55,099 bases of DNA from Welwitschia mirabilis (GCA_051453625.1 JBOZIK010000001.1:97245372-97300470); one strand, 5' to 3'; positions 10,968-23,500 are shown, counted from the first letter of the stretch. The notes: generated by a model from the letters alone, not told the origin. Numbers and translations: made by a program.

Positions 10968-11310
10968 TCCTCTACCTTTCAAATCTTTTCTCTAGCCTAA
11001 GTTAAGTTTTATCATTTATAGTTTTTTAGAACATTTTAACCCCTAGTCTATTAGTCAGTAGTTCTACCCAGTGGTTGATGCATAATTCTCTTCAAGATAG
11101 TTAATTTTCCATTTTTAGTCTATTTTCCTACAGACGCTTTCACCTCCAATTTTATTTTATTTCTAGTTCGTTTCTAAAATTTTAGTGAAATGTTCTCCCT
11201 TTCTTCAAATAGTTTAAATTGCCTGTCAAGTTAGGGTGTTTTCACCCTCCTAATGTAAATTTTCAAGTTTAATAAGCTTTACCTTTTTTTCAAAAAAAAT
11301 AAAAAATAAA
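10968..11310 (+). mobile_element. LINE-like 3' untranslated region and A-rich tail
   Basis: Non-coding text ends with AGGGTGTTTTCACCCTCCTA (a short hairpin, GGGTG/CACCC), then TTTAATAAGC, TTTACC and a T-rich stretch, and finally an A-rich tail near 11291-11310. Plant L1 elements commonly end this way. It therefore marks the likely 3' end of the LINE-1 block. I could not find a matching target-site duplication. Confidence 0.55.
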
Positions 11311-11404
11311 GCATGATATAGATTATAATTTTCCTTGCAAATTCATTAATTTTTTAAAATTTTTAGAAAACAGTATATTTTCTATTTTCTTAATTTTCTC
11401 ATTG

Positions 11405-12070
11405 TTAACTTCTATGCCCTTCCTAAAGGAAATGAATCCAAGTAATTTTTACATAATAATCTCAAAATGCATTTCTTTCATTTTAATCTAAGTCAAAAAT
11501 TTCTTGCTATTTGGAAAATTTCTTTTAACTAATCAGGATGTTTAAAGTTCATTTGGATCTCATCATAATACATCTATATAATAGAAGATATATATCATAA
11601 CCCTTTCATAGGTATTCCTAGCATTATTAATTTAAAAGGCATTATGTAACAAGATAAATTAAATAGTGTAATAAAAGTCACCTTTATCTAATCTTTAAGA
11701 TGAATGAAAATTTGATTATATCTAAAGTATCCCTTCATGAATGGTTATAAGGCTTAACATATCAATATTAGATAATAGAACTTCACCTTTTAGTGTAAGT
11801 TTGTCTAAATTCATAAAATTATCATATGTGCTAATAGTTCCATTTTTCTTCATCACTATAAACTTGTTGAATAGCTAATTTGAATAATATACTAGTCTAA
11901 TAAAACTAGTTATGATGGATTTTATTCTTTACATTAAAGATAATTTTAGATTTAATTTTCTAATTTTCTTCTTGCCTGATTTTGCTCCTAACTTTATGAT
12001 TATGTCATAAATAATAATTTCCTTGTTCATGTCAGGCATGTCTTACTTCCACATAAAGATGTCTTTGTTT
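11405..12070 (-). pseudogene. Ty3/gypsy reverse transcriptase fragment, decayed
   Basis: On the minus strand, from about 12060 down to 11405, the order of a plant gypsy RT can be followed: VMKKNGT (VxKKNGxxR), a degraded DFxDLNK, a finger region, then YIMPFKL (YxVMPFGLKNA), MYYDEIQM at about 11553-11576 (the YVDDMLVK catalytic box, damaged), LKEIFQIAR and finally KKCILRLL (KCxFGV). Stops and substitutions exclude function. It resembles the second fragment at 19.8-20.5 kb and may be the RT half of the gypsy whose integrase lies at 6.2-7.5 kb. Confidence 0.7.
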
Positions 12071-13700
12071 TTCACTAGAATGAACTTAATTTACTTTCAA
12101 ATGGTATTATCAACATCACAATCCACTTCTAATTACTTTTCGAGATCACTAAGATTTGCCCTAAATTCTTTAGTATCGAAACCTTTCTCTTTTGTAAAGA
12201 ATGTCTATTTTTATTTCTTCATATACTTTATTTGAGATTAAAATATATAAGTTTATAAACCTTATAAATTTTTCCTATTTCATATTTAGATTTTAAACTT
12301 ATTAATAAAGAATCCATTATTACTTTTATCCATGAGTTGTAATAATAATAAAATATACTTTTCAAGTAATCATTATGTAGTCATAATGAAATGGCTCTTT
12401 ATTTGATAAATAACCTTAAAAAAATAAAGAAGAACACTAAGAGAAATTAATAGTGAAATAAAAATTTAAGACCATACTAATGAGGTTAAAAAAATTTTAC
12501 TTTTCATGATGGCCATTATACACCTTAATCTATGAAAGGTTCTAGCAAAGGAAACAATTTCTAGTAATATGTATAGCTCTTAAAATTATTTTGAAGTAAC
12601 TAATTTATAAGTCCTTTTATTTTTTTATATTCTTTTTATTTATTCTTTTTTCTTTCTATTTAATCTGGCAAAGTTGTACTAGGCTTTATTTCATTATTTA
12701 TTATTGTTTTTCCTAGTAATTTGCAACCTTATTTTCTAAATCAAGTTTACTAGTGGGGTTACTAATTTTAGATTTTTTTAACATAATAAGAATGTTATAT
12801 TTATAAACACTATGTAGAATAACATTCTTTGAAAATTCCATTAGTGGATTTTTAATACTAGTTTTAGCTTTTGTTGTCGATTCACAAGAAGTCAAAAAAT
12901 ATCCCTTTTTCTTTTCTTTTCTTTTCTTTTGGTTTCTATCTTCTTATCTTCAGATTTTATAGTCTATAAATGAAAAGGTTTTTAATTTTATCATGTTTTT
13001 AGGCATTTTGAATTTTAAGTGCATGCATTTTTCCCCTTCACTATTTTTCATTTATGCATTTTAACTTAGATAGGTAAGAGACCAAATTAAAAGAGTAACA
13101 AACTAGTATAGAATTTTAGCATAAGAACATCGGAGAGTAATGTCTAGGAGAATTCAAGATAGATAATATAATATAAAAATACAACCTTTCTTAAACTTAT
13201 TAAAGCCATTTTGAAAGGAGTTTACCAATAAAAATGCTAAGAATTTTATTAAGAAAATTAAGCTAAAGTAAAAGGCCAAGAGTGTTTTTCTAGTGGTGGT
13301 ATAGATACAACTAGGATTTTTGGGGAGATGTATACTCACAAAAGCATTAATTTAAAAATAGATGATTTAAACTTCTCTGGAAGGATAACGAAAGGTACAC
13401 AAATTGATATAAAAGAATATAGTCCCAAAGATTTTTGATGCAAAAAATTTCAACTTAAAAAGTGTTAAGCCTAAGAAATACTTTCCTGCTTTATTACTAA
13501 AAGGTTGAAATTTTGGTAGAAGACTTGAAGAAATTGCATCTTTATAATCTTGTTAGTTAACTTAATATAATTATAAATTCCATCATTTTCCATTAATAAA
13601 ATTATATTTTTTAATCTCTTATGCCCTTTCTTTTTATTTAGATTTAATAATTGCATAATTCACAGTTATATTAACAAATACATTAAGCACGATTTCATCT
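12071..13700. other. AT-rich DNA, probably 5' part of the gypsy element; no gene named
   Basis: The minus-strand text continues beyond the RT but I cannot identify protease or gag. Weak open frames (12713-12895, 13154-13339 and 13471-13656 on minus) show no motif. The plus strand has a low-stop stretch at about 13270-13440 that I do not recognise. A CTTTT microsatellite lies at 12906-12930. LINE-2 begins at the right edge. Confidence 0.4.
12906..12930. repeat. (CTTTT)n microsatellite
   Basis: Four to five consecutive CTTTT units, uninterrupted. Confidence 0.85.
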
Positions 13701-14440
13701 AGAACGCGTTCTGAGTCGGTGAGCAGAGAGCCTCTGAAAACTGCGAACAGACGTCAGCTGCGAAGAAGAGGAAATCCCAAATGCTAGAACTCACTTTAAG
13801 CCTGTTTTCCCTGGCATACTTTAGCATACTTGGTAACGCACGCTACAGCCATGGCAAAGGGCAAAAACAACACAAAGGTCAGTCGATCCTATTTGGTCCA
13901 AAGTCTAGCAGTAGACTGTTATGTTCCTTTAATAAAAGTCAATCTGAAGCGCAGGTGATAGGGACACCATCAAACAAGGACCACTGAAGTGAACAACTAG
14001 GGTATCACACACAACCTTGTAGCAACTTGTAACAGACCATGAAGAAAATGAAGATAGCTCAAGGTGCTTAGGAAAGAGGGGGCAAGAGGAAGGTGGAAAT
14101 ACAAAGACATCCAACCTGGACAAATTCCAACCACATTAGAATAGGTCTCAACCACAAGCAAATCAGGTACCATCCCCTCCCTAGCAATTAAACTCTGAAT
14201 TTTGGAGTAAATTTGATGCAAGTAAATTAGTAAACCCTAGCATGAAACTTTAATATGTAGAACCAATAGGGAAAGGAAATGCCAAAGTAGTAAAGATAGA
14301 CAAAACAGAAGTTTAAAATGAAATAGAGTATTGGAAATATTCTTAGGTATGTTTTATTCTGGGCACAAACCCTCCCCAAGCTATTATGCAGGGTTTTTTT
14401 TGTAGGATCCGAGGAAAATACAATATCAAAAGTCTGTCTG

Positions 14441-14938
14441 ATGAGAAACGAAATGTATATAGTCAGATTCACTACAGATGAAGGGAAAAATAGTGTTCTT
14501 TAGGTAGGATGTTATCATTTCAATTTCAAACTAGTTATAATTAAGAACTAGAGTATGGAAATGCAAAACAGCCCAAAGGAAGCTATTCAAGTTCTAGTCT
14601 GGATTAGACTCCTACAACTAGATCTAAAATATTGGGAAGAGTACACACTTAGATCACTTTCAAGCATGATAGAAAGATCAATAATGGTAGATCAACTCAT
14701 AACCAAAAAAGAAAGAATCAACTATGCTAGAATTTTAGTCGAAATGAAAATAAATGATGAAATGCCAAATGAAATCATATTTGAAAATGAGTCATTAGAG
14801 GTAGTTGTGTAAGGAGTCCAATACGAATGGCACCATATAAAATGTAAGTTCTGTAACAACTATGATCACTCCATGGAAAAATGTAAACATAAACTACCCA
14901 AGAAAGTTTGGAAGCCTACTAGAAAACTCACTAAATAA
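14441..14938 (+). pseudogene. LINE-2 ORF1: DUF4283-like protein with CCHC zinc knuckle
   Basis: ORF1 proteins of plant L1 elements bind the element RNA and go with it to the nucleus. Here one frame runs from an ATG at 14441 through two in-frame stops (near 14501 and 14810) to TAA at 14936-14938. The middle (14555-14812) shows the conserved DUF4283 C-terminal part: VLVWIRLLQLDLKYW, a hydrophobic helix, then INYARILVEM. After it, from 14843, comes an intact zinc knuckle C-x2-C-x4-H-x4-C (CKFCNNYDHSMEKC). The codon phase is the same from start to stop, so only two point mutations separate this from an open frame. The 14555 ATG is internal, not the original start. Confidence 0.8.
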
Positions 14939-15219
14939 GCAAACAACTTAATAACTATATAATAAGAAACAAGTATACCAATGAATGGAGAGCAAATGCA
15001 AGGCCTAGATGCTAATAATACAATAAACATGAATCATGGGCAAGAAGTTCAGATGGTCACTGAAGAGAAAATACTAGATATGGCATAATCTCTAGGTCCA
15101 GAACCACAAGAAGATGACCATAGCCCATGGACCGTGCATGAAGATAAGGAAAAAAAAAGGTAAACTAAGAGCAAGAGTGGACTTTCATTCCTGGATAATA
15201 TCACCCCCATTAAGGGGCA

Positions 15220-15935
15220 TGGATAACATAGGCTATTGGAACAAGGAGGGGTAAATGGCCCTTAGAAGCAGAGGGATATCTCGACTTTTTATTCTCAATA
15301 CTCTTTAGATTTTTTTGGTATAGGTGAGGTTAGACTTATAGCAAAAAAGGCTTAGGAAATTCACAAACTCTACTAGAGGGACTGGGGCTCCTTTATTGAT
15401 CACAATAATTGTGGAAAAGGTAGAATATGGATTCTTTAAAAACTGACAAAATGCAAATCCAAATCCTCAAAAGCACAAACCAAATAATTCATGTGAGTGC
15501 ACTGCTAACTGATTGAGACTAGAAATACTTCTTGACCATAATCTATACTCAAGATTACCAAAACAAAAGGTTGTCCTTATGGAAAGACATAAAAGAGATG
15601 AGTTTGAACATTGATAGCCTTTGGATCCTATTTGGGGACTTCAATTACATCTCACATAGAGATGGAAGATAGGTGGTATCCCAGTTACCCATAGTAAAGC
15701 AAAGGACTTCCAGGAATGCATAACCAAATATAACTTAATTGAATTGAAGAATAGTAGCATACTGTATACACAGAGCAATAAACAGCTAGTAGGTAAGAGA
15801 ACCTTCTCAAAAATAGATCATATATTATTTAACGAGTCTTGGCTGGACAAACATCTAGATGCAGTGGTCTTTTTGTTATCAGAAGGAGTGTTTAATCACA
15901 CGTTGATTGTGATCAAAACAAACTAGATAAGAAAC
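15220..15935 (+). pseudogene. LINE-2 endonuclease domain
   Basis: The domain nicks target DNA to prime reverse transcription. Visible landmarks in order: NIGYWNKEG near 15217 (the WNIRGL-type start), GRIWIL near 15420, GDFNYISHRDG from 15634 (the conserved GDFN box), FSKIDHILFNESWL near 15798, and FNHTLIVI near 15892 (the SDHSP-type histidine box, in which Asp is replaced by Asn). Stops and frameshifts separate these blocks. The loss of Asp next to the catalytic His would by itself impair cleavage. Confidence 0.75.
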
Positions 15936-16519
15936 AAACAGAATAGATTCTTTAAATATCTAAATTTCTAGGGTAATATAGAATAGTTTTATAGTCTAGT
16001 AAAACATTCATGGATTAGACCAAAATATGGAAGATAATGGAAATGTGTTAAGAAAAACATAACCAAACTTAAACATAAGCTTAAAATACTCAATACCTTT
16101 TGATATTGTGACATTAGGGCAAAATACAAGAAGACCAGAGAATCGTTGCAATCTATACAAAGGGAACTCCATAACCAGCCAACAAATCAGAATTTATAGG
16201 AAGAAAAATAAAGACGAATTAAAGAATATGCTATCGTATCCCATGATTATGAGTCTTATCTCAAACAAAAATCAAAAATTGCTTGGCTCCAACTTGGTGA
16301 TCAGAACTCCCACTATTTTCATGTGGTAATTAAAATAAGGAGATATAATAATATGATTCTTAGCCTAAAAAATAGTAATGGTGACCTGTTAACAAGCCCT
16401 GATGAGATTAAAAAATATTTGGTAACTTATTTCACTAACTTGATTAGTAGAGAGCAAACAATAACTCCAATTAACCATAATATTTGTAGAACAAGACCCT
16501 TACTCAGCATTAAGTAGCA

Positions 16520-17420
16520 AATTGAAATTATCAAGCCAGTTGACAACAAGGAAATAAAAAATGCTTTCTTTTCCATAAATAAAAAGAAGAGCCCAGGGCC
16601 AGATGGTTTTGGGAGTGGTTTTTACAAAAAGGCTTGGGATAAAGACATCAAAGTTTTCTTTAAAACTTGTAAACTACTAAAGGAGTTGAATTGCACATTA
16701 CTTACACTGTTCCTAAAGTGCAATACCCACAAAATGCAAATGAGTTCAAAACAATAGCATGCTATACTACAGTGTATAAGGCCATCACTAAAATCCTTAA
16801 CAACCAAATAAAGCTCACCCTCCCAACTATAATCAATGAGAACCAGGGAGCATTTGTATAGAGGAGGTCCATTTCACATAATATACTCATTTGTCAAGAC
16901 CTGTTAAGACATTACAAGAGGAAAAATGCTTCTCCATGCTACATCTTCAAAATTAATCTTAGGAAGGTCTACGATACCATAGAGTAAAGATTTATAGAAA
17001 GCATGCTCACAAGATTAAAGTACCCTTAGAAATTTATCAAGTGGACTATGGTATGCATCTCGTCCCCAACATTTCAGTTATCTTTCAATGGCAATACATA
17101 TGGGTTCTTTAAAGGTAAAAGAGGACTCAGATAAGGCAATTTAATCTCAATCCTCCTCTTTGTCATTAGCATCTAATACCTTTTTAGAACCTTAAAAATG
17201 ATGATAAAAACCCCAGAGTTCAGGTTTCACCCCATGTGTAAGAAGGCATAACTGACTAGCTTATTGTTTGCAAATGATCTCCTCCTCTTTTCTAAAGCCA
17301 ATACTCCCTTAGTAAATATCCTTATGAAGGCCTTCAAGGATTTCTTAAATAGCTTAGGACTGTAGGCAAATAATCAGAAGTCCACAGCCTATATAAGTGG
17401 TATTAGTGAGGAGATTTAAA
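16520..17420 (+). pseudogene. LINE-2 reverse transcriptase domain
   Basis: Motif 0 reads KKKSPGPDGF (about 16584-16610). The finger region TIACYTTVYKAITKILNN follows near 16750, then NENQGAFV (16836), motif A KINLRKVYDTIE (AAT at 16955-16957), motif B GLR-stop-GN (Gln to stop) and motif C LLFANDLLLF (AAT at 17273-17275). In active L1-type enzymes the first Asp of motif A and both Asp of FADD bind the catalytic metals. Here motif A Asp and the first FADD Asp are both Asn, each explained by one G-to-A change in a GAT codon. The two codons lie in the same reading phase. In-frame stops such as those near 16859 and 16984 also truncate the frame. Confidence 0.85.
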
Positions 17421-17699
17421 AGGAGATATGCTCCAAAATAGGCTTTAGCCAGGGGCATTTCCCAATGAAATATCTAGGTATGTCACTCTCCTCCACAAGA
17501 TGGACAAAAGATAACTACTAATAATAAGTAGAATAAATTCATGGTCCACTAGACACTTATCCTATATAGGAAGATCTCAATTTAGTAAATTTAGTTCTAT
17601 TTTCTATGCAAGTCTACTAGGCCCAAATCTTTCTATTCCCAAAAGAAGTTATCAAAAGAATTGCATCAATCTACTTCTGTTTCTTATGGAGCCAAACGA

Positions 17700-18570
17700 A
17701 TACTTCAAAAAAAGCTCATGTGAGTTGGAATGTAGTTTGCTCCCCAAAGTCAAAAGAAGGCCTTAACATTAAAAGCATGGAGCATTGGAATAAAGTGGCA
17801 ATCATGAAGTACATGTGGCTTATCCACAAGAAAAAAGACTTACTTTGGGTTAAATGGGTTCATGGAGTATATCTAAAAGGAAGGGATATATGGGATTACT
17901 CTCCACCTAGCGATATTAGCTGGCATTGGAGGAAAATTCTAAAATTAAGAGAGCAAGTGCATTAACTATTTCACAACAGGTCTAAATTTCAGAACCAGCA
18001 AAGAAAATTCCCAATAAAAATCTATTATGAGGAGCTAACAAAGATAGATTTGAAGTTTCCACTAGCCAGATTTGTATGGGGAAGGTTAAACTTCCCTGGC
18101 ACTGATTAGACCTTTGGATTATAGTAAAAGGTAGGCTATTTACAAGAGAAATAATGAATCAAAAGGGCTTCCAAATAACAAACCAGAATTATGTGCTATG
18201 TAATGATAATTTGGAATCCATTTCTCACCTCTATTTTCAATGTATTTGGGCAAATGACCTTCTACAGAAAGTAATGACCTAGATTAGGCACAATACTATT
18301 CCAAACTCATTAAAATCATGGATAAGGATGCTCACATATGGTTGTAGACAAAGTGGAATGAAGCATAAAATTCTTAGTACCTCCATTACAGCTATTGTGT
18401 ACCATGTCTGGAATGAACACAACATCAGAATATTCCAAAGTAAAAGATTAGAAGTGACAGAACACTACAACCAAATACGGTTTGAGTTTCACACCCAACT
18501 AAAGGGGCTTCAGAGAGATAATTTGCTAAATAGAGATTTAAGATTTCTTGCGAAATGCAGACTTCTATAA
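17700..18570 (+). pseudogene. LINE-2 ORF2 C-terminal region (zf-RVT-like)
   Basis: An open piece at 17720-17965 contains SWNVVCSPKSKEGLNI, the conserved W-xxVCxPKxxGGLGI box found after the RT thumb. At about 18115-18245 comes VKGRLFTREIMNQKGF, then YVLCNDNLESISHLYFQC, which is the Cys/His cluster of the zf-RVT family with its C-x-n-E-S-x2-H-L-x2-x-C order. At 18328-18570 the tail ends with VWNEHNIRIFQSK, matching the WxERNxRxF motif. The function of this region is presumed nucleic-acid binding. Frames are broken between pieces. Confidence 0.75.
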
Positions 18571-18719
18571 GGGTAGCCCACTTTTTTGTATAGTGAATGG
18601 CAGTCTAGATAAATGACCCCAAGTCAATAGCTTATCATGTAATCTTCTCATATAAGTAATATAAATGGACATAGCTTATTGGTTCCCAAAAAAAATTAAT
18701 TTTAATATTAAATTAAAAT

Positions 18720-19180
18720 TAATTATTTTATTAAGATTAAAATTAGAAAACTCTATACAAAAATTTGTGATCTTATTTTTTCCTCCTAGCACATGCTCAA
18801 TATAACACAATTTAAATTTTAAAAGTAAACTTATTGCTTTTTCCAAATATTTTTTTAAAATATCAAACTTGCATTGATAATTTTCTAGGATTTTATTTAT
18901 TCCTATTTGTAAGTACCCATATAGTTTTAGTTTTGATGAGCTAGTTAAGAGAGTAATATCTAATCCTATAGATAAATCCTCCTATTCTATCACATTAATT
19001 ATGCACTAAAATTTAACTTTATATGATATTTTATTATAAATTTAGTTGAGAAGATAAAAATGATTCTTTCCCTTACTTATTCTTTATTTTATAAACTTTT
19101 AAAGTACATAGTAGAATTTAAATGTTTGAGGATTATCATTAGATAAATTAATTCATTAAAAAATTTAGTCTCTTTTATAT
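18720..19180 (-). pseudogene. Possible second (archaeal-type) RNase H of a Tat gypsy element
   Basis: Downstream (in the minus sense) of the first RNase H lies a second region whose broken text recalls the extra RNase H that Tat-lineage gypsy elements carry before integrase. The spacing of a hydrophobic stretch, a basic YFKKIFGKSNKFTFKI piece near 18830-18890 and a terminal ACARRKK (the ADALA-like end) fits. The match is weak because stops are many. Position between RNase H and the missing integrase is the best support. Confidence 0.4.
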
Positions 19181-19229
19181 CTTGATTTACATAGATTGGA
19201 AATGGTATCAACTTCTTAGTCATATAATT

Positions 19230-19710
19230 CTCTTTTATTAATTTTTATAATATAAATTCTAAATTAAAATTTTCTAGCATTGAGGTTTATTTAGTCAGCC
19301 TAGTAAGTTCTATTGGAAAATATAATAAGTAATTACATATGTTTTTATTACTAACTACATACATTTTAATGTAAATCATAAAATGCTAGAATTTCTATGC
19401 AATTAAAACTAGGCTCAAGCATATTGTTTTTGCAACTAAGTAATTGACCTCATACTTATGTAACATATGACTTATGTAGTGTATGATTCTATCTTTATGA
19501 TCTTCATTCCTTTAAAAAATTATAAAACTTAATGCATCAATTGTATGTACTAAATATAAGTAAAAATAAATATTATGATCTTGTAGACTGAGACAAGCTA
19601 GTCTTATAACAAATTCTTTTATTAATCTAAGAGATATCGACATTTTTTCCCCTAATTAATTTTTTCCCCTTTTTTAGAATATCCATAAATGATAAATGTC
19701 TCTTTGTAAA
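19230..19710 (-). pseudogene. Ty3/gypsy RNase H, decayed
   Basis: The minus-strand text contains IIHYISHMLHKYEVNYLVAK followed by a CLSLVLIA segment and HFMIYIK. This is the pattern of the gypsy RNase H (IYYLSRxLxxxExxYxxxEK, CLAL, LRHYM). It follows directly on the RT fragment to its right in the correct order. The catalytic residues cannot all be assigned. Confidence 0.65.
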
Positions 19711-19805
19711 TGATGAGATGATCATTGTATAGATTGTAATCTTTCTTTCAAGACTCTTAACTCTTCAAATTTTTAAAAGGTAGCATGTGTGTTATTACTT
19801 TAAAT

Positions 19806-20525
19806 TTTTAATTATAGAATTCTATGCCCCTTATTAAGACAAGAAATCTAAGTAAATTTTTTTTGATGATGCTCCAAAAATACATTTCTTCAAGTTTAAT
19901 CTAAGTTGGAATTTTTAATTTTTAAAACATTTCTTTCAAATGATTAGGATTTTTTGAAGAATATTTTAATTTCACCATGGTGTCACCTACATAATTTTCT
20001 ATTGATTTATGTGTGTATTAGTGAAATATATTCATGATAACCCTTTGATGTAGGGCTCTATAATTTTTAATTCAAAAGACATCATCACATAGTAACATAA
20101 CTCTTGAGATATGATAAATATTGTTTTGTCCTAATATTTTGGAAAACTAAAAATTTTACTATATTAAAAATATTCATCCATAAATGATAATAAATCATAT
20201 CTTATTATATTATAATATATATGTTAATGTTGTGTTATAAAAAATAATCATTTTAGCATTACGTTTTTTTAAATCTTCAAAATTAGTACATATCTTCATT
20301 GTCAATGTTCTCTTCATTACCATTACCATGTGGAATGACTAATCTAAATAATATACTAATTTAATGAAATTAACCATAATACTAATGATATCTTTAAAAA
20401 AATTTTCACCTTTTACTTAACTAGAATTACTTTGGTTTTATGATTACATTGTACATGATGATTTTCTTATCTATTTTTGGTATGTCTATATAGCACCATA
20501 TAAAGATATGTTTTTACTTATTTTC
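19806..20525 (-). pseudogene. Ty3/gypsy reverse transcriptase (Tat-like), decayed
   Basis: Reading down from 20520 on the minus strand one meets MVMVMKRTLTMKICTNFEDL (the VKKKNGxxRxCVDFxDLNK box), then YVMMSFELKI (YxVMPFGLKN), then NYVGDTMVKLK at about 19970-19993, the catalytic box. Its first Asp is Gly (GGT for GAT), so YVDD is YVGD. Further down are NPNHLKEMF (the xHLxxLxxVF helix) and KLEEMYFW...LLRFLV (KCxFGVxSGKxLGFLV). These matches give the lineage with confidence. The fragment is close in sequence to the one at 11.4-12.1 kb, so it is a second copy of the same family. Confidence 0.75.
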
Positions 20526-23500
20526 ATTATAGTACCATGCAAAAACATCTAATATCATGGTTCTCATCACAACCAATTTTGAGTAGGTTCTTGGCAATTA
20601 AAAGTAAGCCTAAAATTATATTCTAATAACTAAATAAAAATGAGTAGATATTATAGGGCCAACTTAATGTTTTACTTATAAAAAGAATTTAATGATTAAA
20701 CAATAAATCATTATTTTGTAAATTTAATTTTAATGCTTTTCTTGAGATTACTTGCTGAATGTTTTATTTAATAGGTAATAAATAGTAATCATTATTTTTA
20801 TCTTCTTTTACTTAAGAATTGCAATCAACGTTATGTATTAAAATTTTGACATGAATTTCTTAATAGCTCATTTAAGAAATAACTAATAATTCCTTATAAT
20901 TGCTATAAATAATTAAATACAATAATATATGCTTTATTCCTACTTATTTTTGTAAAATATCAAGAAATTTTAACTATTATAATAATGATTAGTGCATCTT
21001 TTTTGTTGATGATATTTATCCATTTTAGAAATAAATTATTATCATTTATTATTAATAAATATTAATTAACCTAGTAATCAGGCAAAGTAATGATTGGGAA
21101 TTATGAAATCACAACTATTTTTCAAGACAAGTAGTAACTTATATGGATTTTAAAACTCTTAATTCCTTCATACCATTATCAATAGGAATCCTTTGGCTTT
21201 AGTCTTGATGTTTGAAAAACTTTCTAGATTTGAATATTAAAGACCATTTATCTTGGAACCTTAGAATCTTTAAAGCTTAAGGAGTGGTAATTTTAAATCT
21301 TAAAAATTTAACCTTAATGTATAGGTATGCTCCTAGGATCCTCTTACTTAACTTTTATTTGGTCTAGATTTTTTCTTGTGTATCTTGTTTATTCTCAACT
21401 TTAAACTTTTTTTGGTATGATTATAATATATCTTATAGAATTTTTGTATTAAATTGGCTTTTCTCACATTCTTGTAAGGCTTGAACATACTATTTTAAAT
21501 TCTTCATAGTCTATGAATGCTAATAAAACTCTTGACAAAGATATACTTATATGCATATACCTAGCCATCTTGTTGTTTAAAGCATGTCCATTTGAATTTC
21601 TACATTTCCTTTTAAATATAAACATTAAAATGGCCAAGGCAATAAGTTAGAATGGTTTCAAGATGATAGTACTTATATCTAAATTATCCTTCACAATAAT
21701 GTAGGTAGTTATTAGAAGAGTAATATAAAGTGTTTGATGAATATATAAACTATATGAAAATAATTTCTTATTGTGTAGGGCACAACTAGTTTTCTTTGAT
21801 TCAGTATCCATGAGAACTAAATATAAAATAATATAACATCCATTATCTTTTTTTCCTTTTCTTAATTATTCTACATGTTGGAACTCACACTTTTATCTTT
21901 TCCTTGCCTTAAACATACTAAGGACTATGAAGATTTTACAATTTTCATACCACATTATTTTGTGTAAAATTAAGAAATAAAATGGGAATTATGAAGGCTA
22001 AAAATTTTGTGCTAAGGAAGGAATTTTAATTAATAAGCTTACTCTTATGTTTTTCCTTAGCTCCATATTTAAAATCTTAGATTATAAATTATATAGATAT
22101 TATTTGTATCTCAAAACCTATAGTTTTGCTAATATATTTAACTACGATATTTATATTATAAAATTTTAATTCTATGATTATAATTCATTACTATACAAAA
22201 TTTAAACTATTTAAATTATTAAATAATGATGTAATTTTATGAAATCCTTTTCCATTTGTATTCTTAGATGTGTAGAATTTCTCCAAATAGTATCATTCAT
22301 TTTCATAGCTTACATTCCAGCAACCACTAGTTCTTAATTTACCTAGCATCACTCCTGAATCTATGGATTTTTATCTTGTTACAACATTATCTTAAGTGTA
22401 AGCTTTTAACTTTTTGAATTATTATATTTCCTCTCTATGAACTAATAGTTCTAAAATTATACATACTAGGCCATCATATTAGTAGTCTTACTTGTCAGTT
22501 TTATTTGACACTATAGTTTTCATTGATTTTTTTTCTTTTCATTTTCCTATTTTATCATCTTATGTGTCTCGCTTATGATAATTTTTCTTTTATTCATTAA
22601 TTCTAAAATTTTTATTTTAGATCATTTCTTATATTTATCCATTTTATTGGGCTTTTAGCATTTCTTTTTCTTTGGAAAAATTTCTAATAAATGTTAATGT
22701 GTATCCTACATCTATAGCTCCTTCTTTTCTTTTTGGTTCTTTCCACTTAGACTCTGTAGCATGTGATCCAATTTTTTCCCATTCTTCTCAATGTCTATGT
22801 TTAAATAGAACATAGTTCATTATTTACATATTAATCCTTATATAGTAAATTTTCAGACATTAGGCCATTTGCATCAAGAACTTTTATGGTAAGCTAATTT
22901 ATCTAATAGAAGGGGAAAAACAATTTTATTTTAGTAAATTATAGACTTGGAATATCTGAGTAAAGTATATATATATATATATATATAATTTATTGTTAAT
23001 TATTCAACCAGGTATTATTTTGGGTAAGTGATTTAAATATTTTTGCTAAACAAGAGAAACTTTTTCTTAATAGAAATATTCTTTTAGGTAAACATTTTAA
23101 AATGAATTTTTTTAGACCTTGAAAATGATTAGATGAAGAGTTTTAGGAATTTATTTTGAGTAGCATGGTTTAACATCACATCTTAGTTAAGTAATATTTT
23201 CACCTTTGTATCTTGATACACCACCAAACGCCTTGTGTAGTAGATTTTTATTAAATTCTTAATCTAAGGGCTGTGTCTTTGGAATATTAGTGGTTGGACT
23301 TAATTGTATTTCTTGATGTATAAATGATTTTCACAGTTCTCTAGATCATTGGAACTTACATTAAATTCTTTACTATCTAATCTTTGTTTGTTATAAATGA
23401 TGGCATATTGCATTATTTTTTTATTGATTCATATGATTCCTTTTCTTGTGAGAATGTGAAGAGAATTTTGGTATTTTCTAAAGCTAAAAGATCTAAGTTC

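Larger units (their letters stand above)
13703..18695 (+). mobile_element. LINE-2: nearly full-length L1-type LINE, inactive
   Basis: A plus-strand non-LTR retrotransposon of about 5 kb. The order is 5' leader (13703-14440), ORF1 with DUF4283-like domain and CCHC zinc knuckle (14441-14938), a linker, then ORF2 with apurinic-type endonuclease (15220-15930), reverse transcriptase (16520-17400) and a C-terminal zf-RVT-like domain (18090-18560). A 3' leader follows and the element ends in GGTTCCC followed by A8 at 18688-18695. All parts are in the right order and spacing, so this is one insertion. Internal stops and catalytic changes make it defective. I could not find a convincing target-site duplication; the flanks are too AT-rich. 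Confidence 0.85.

Noticed and set aside
13154-13339. Small membrane protein on the minus strand
   Set aside because: A 61-codon frame with no motif in decayed repeat DNA; the Phe/Leu content follows from base composition.
13690-18710. Target-site duplication of LINE-2
   Set aside because: Short AT-only matches exist on both flanks but none is longer or better than chance.
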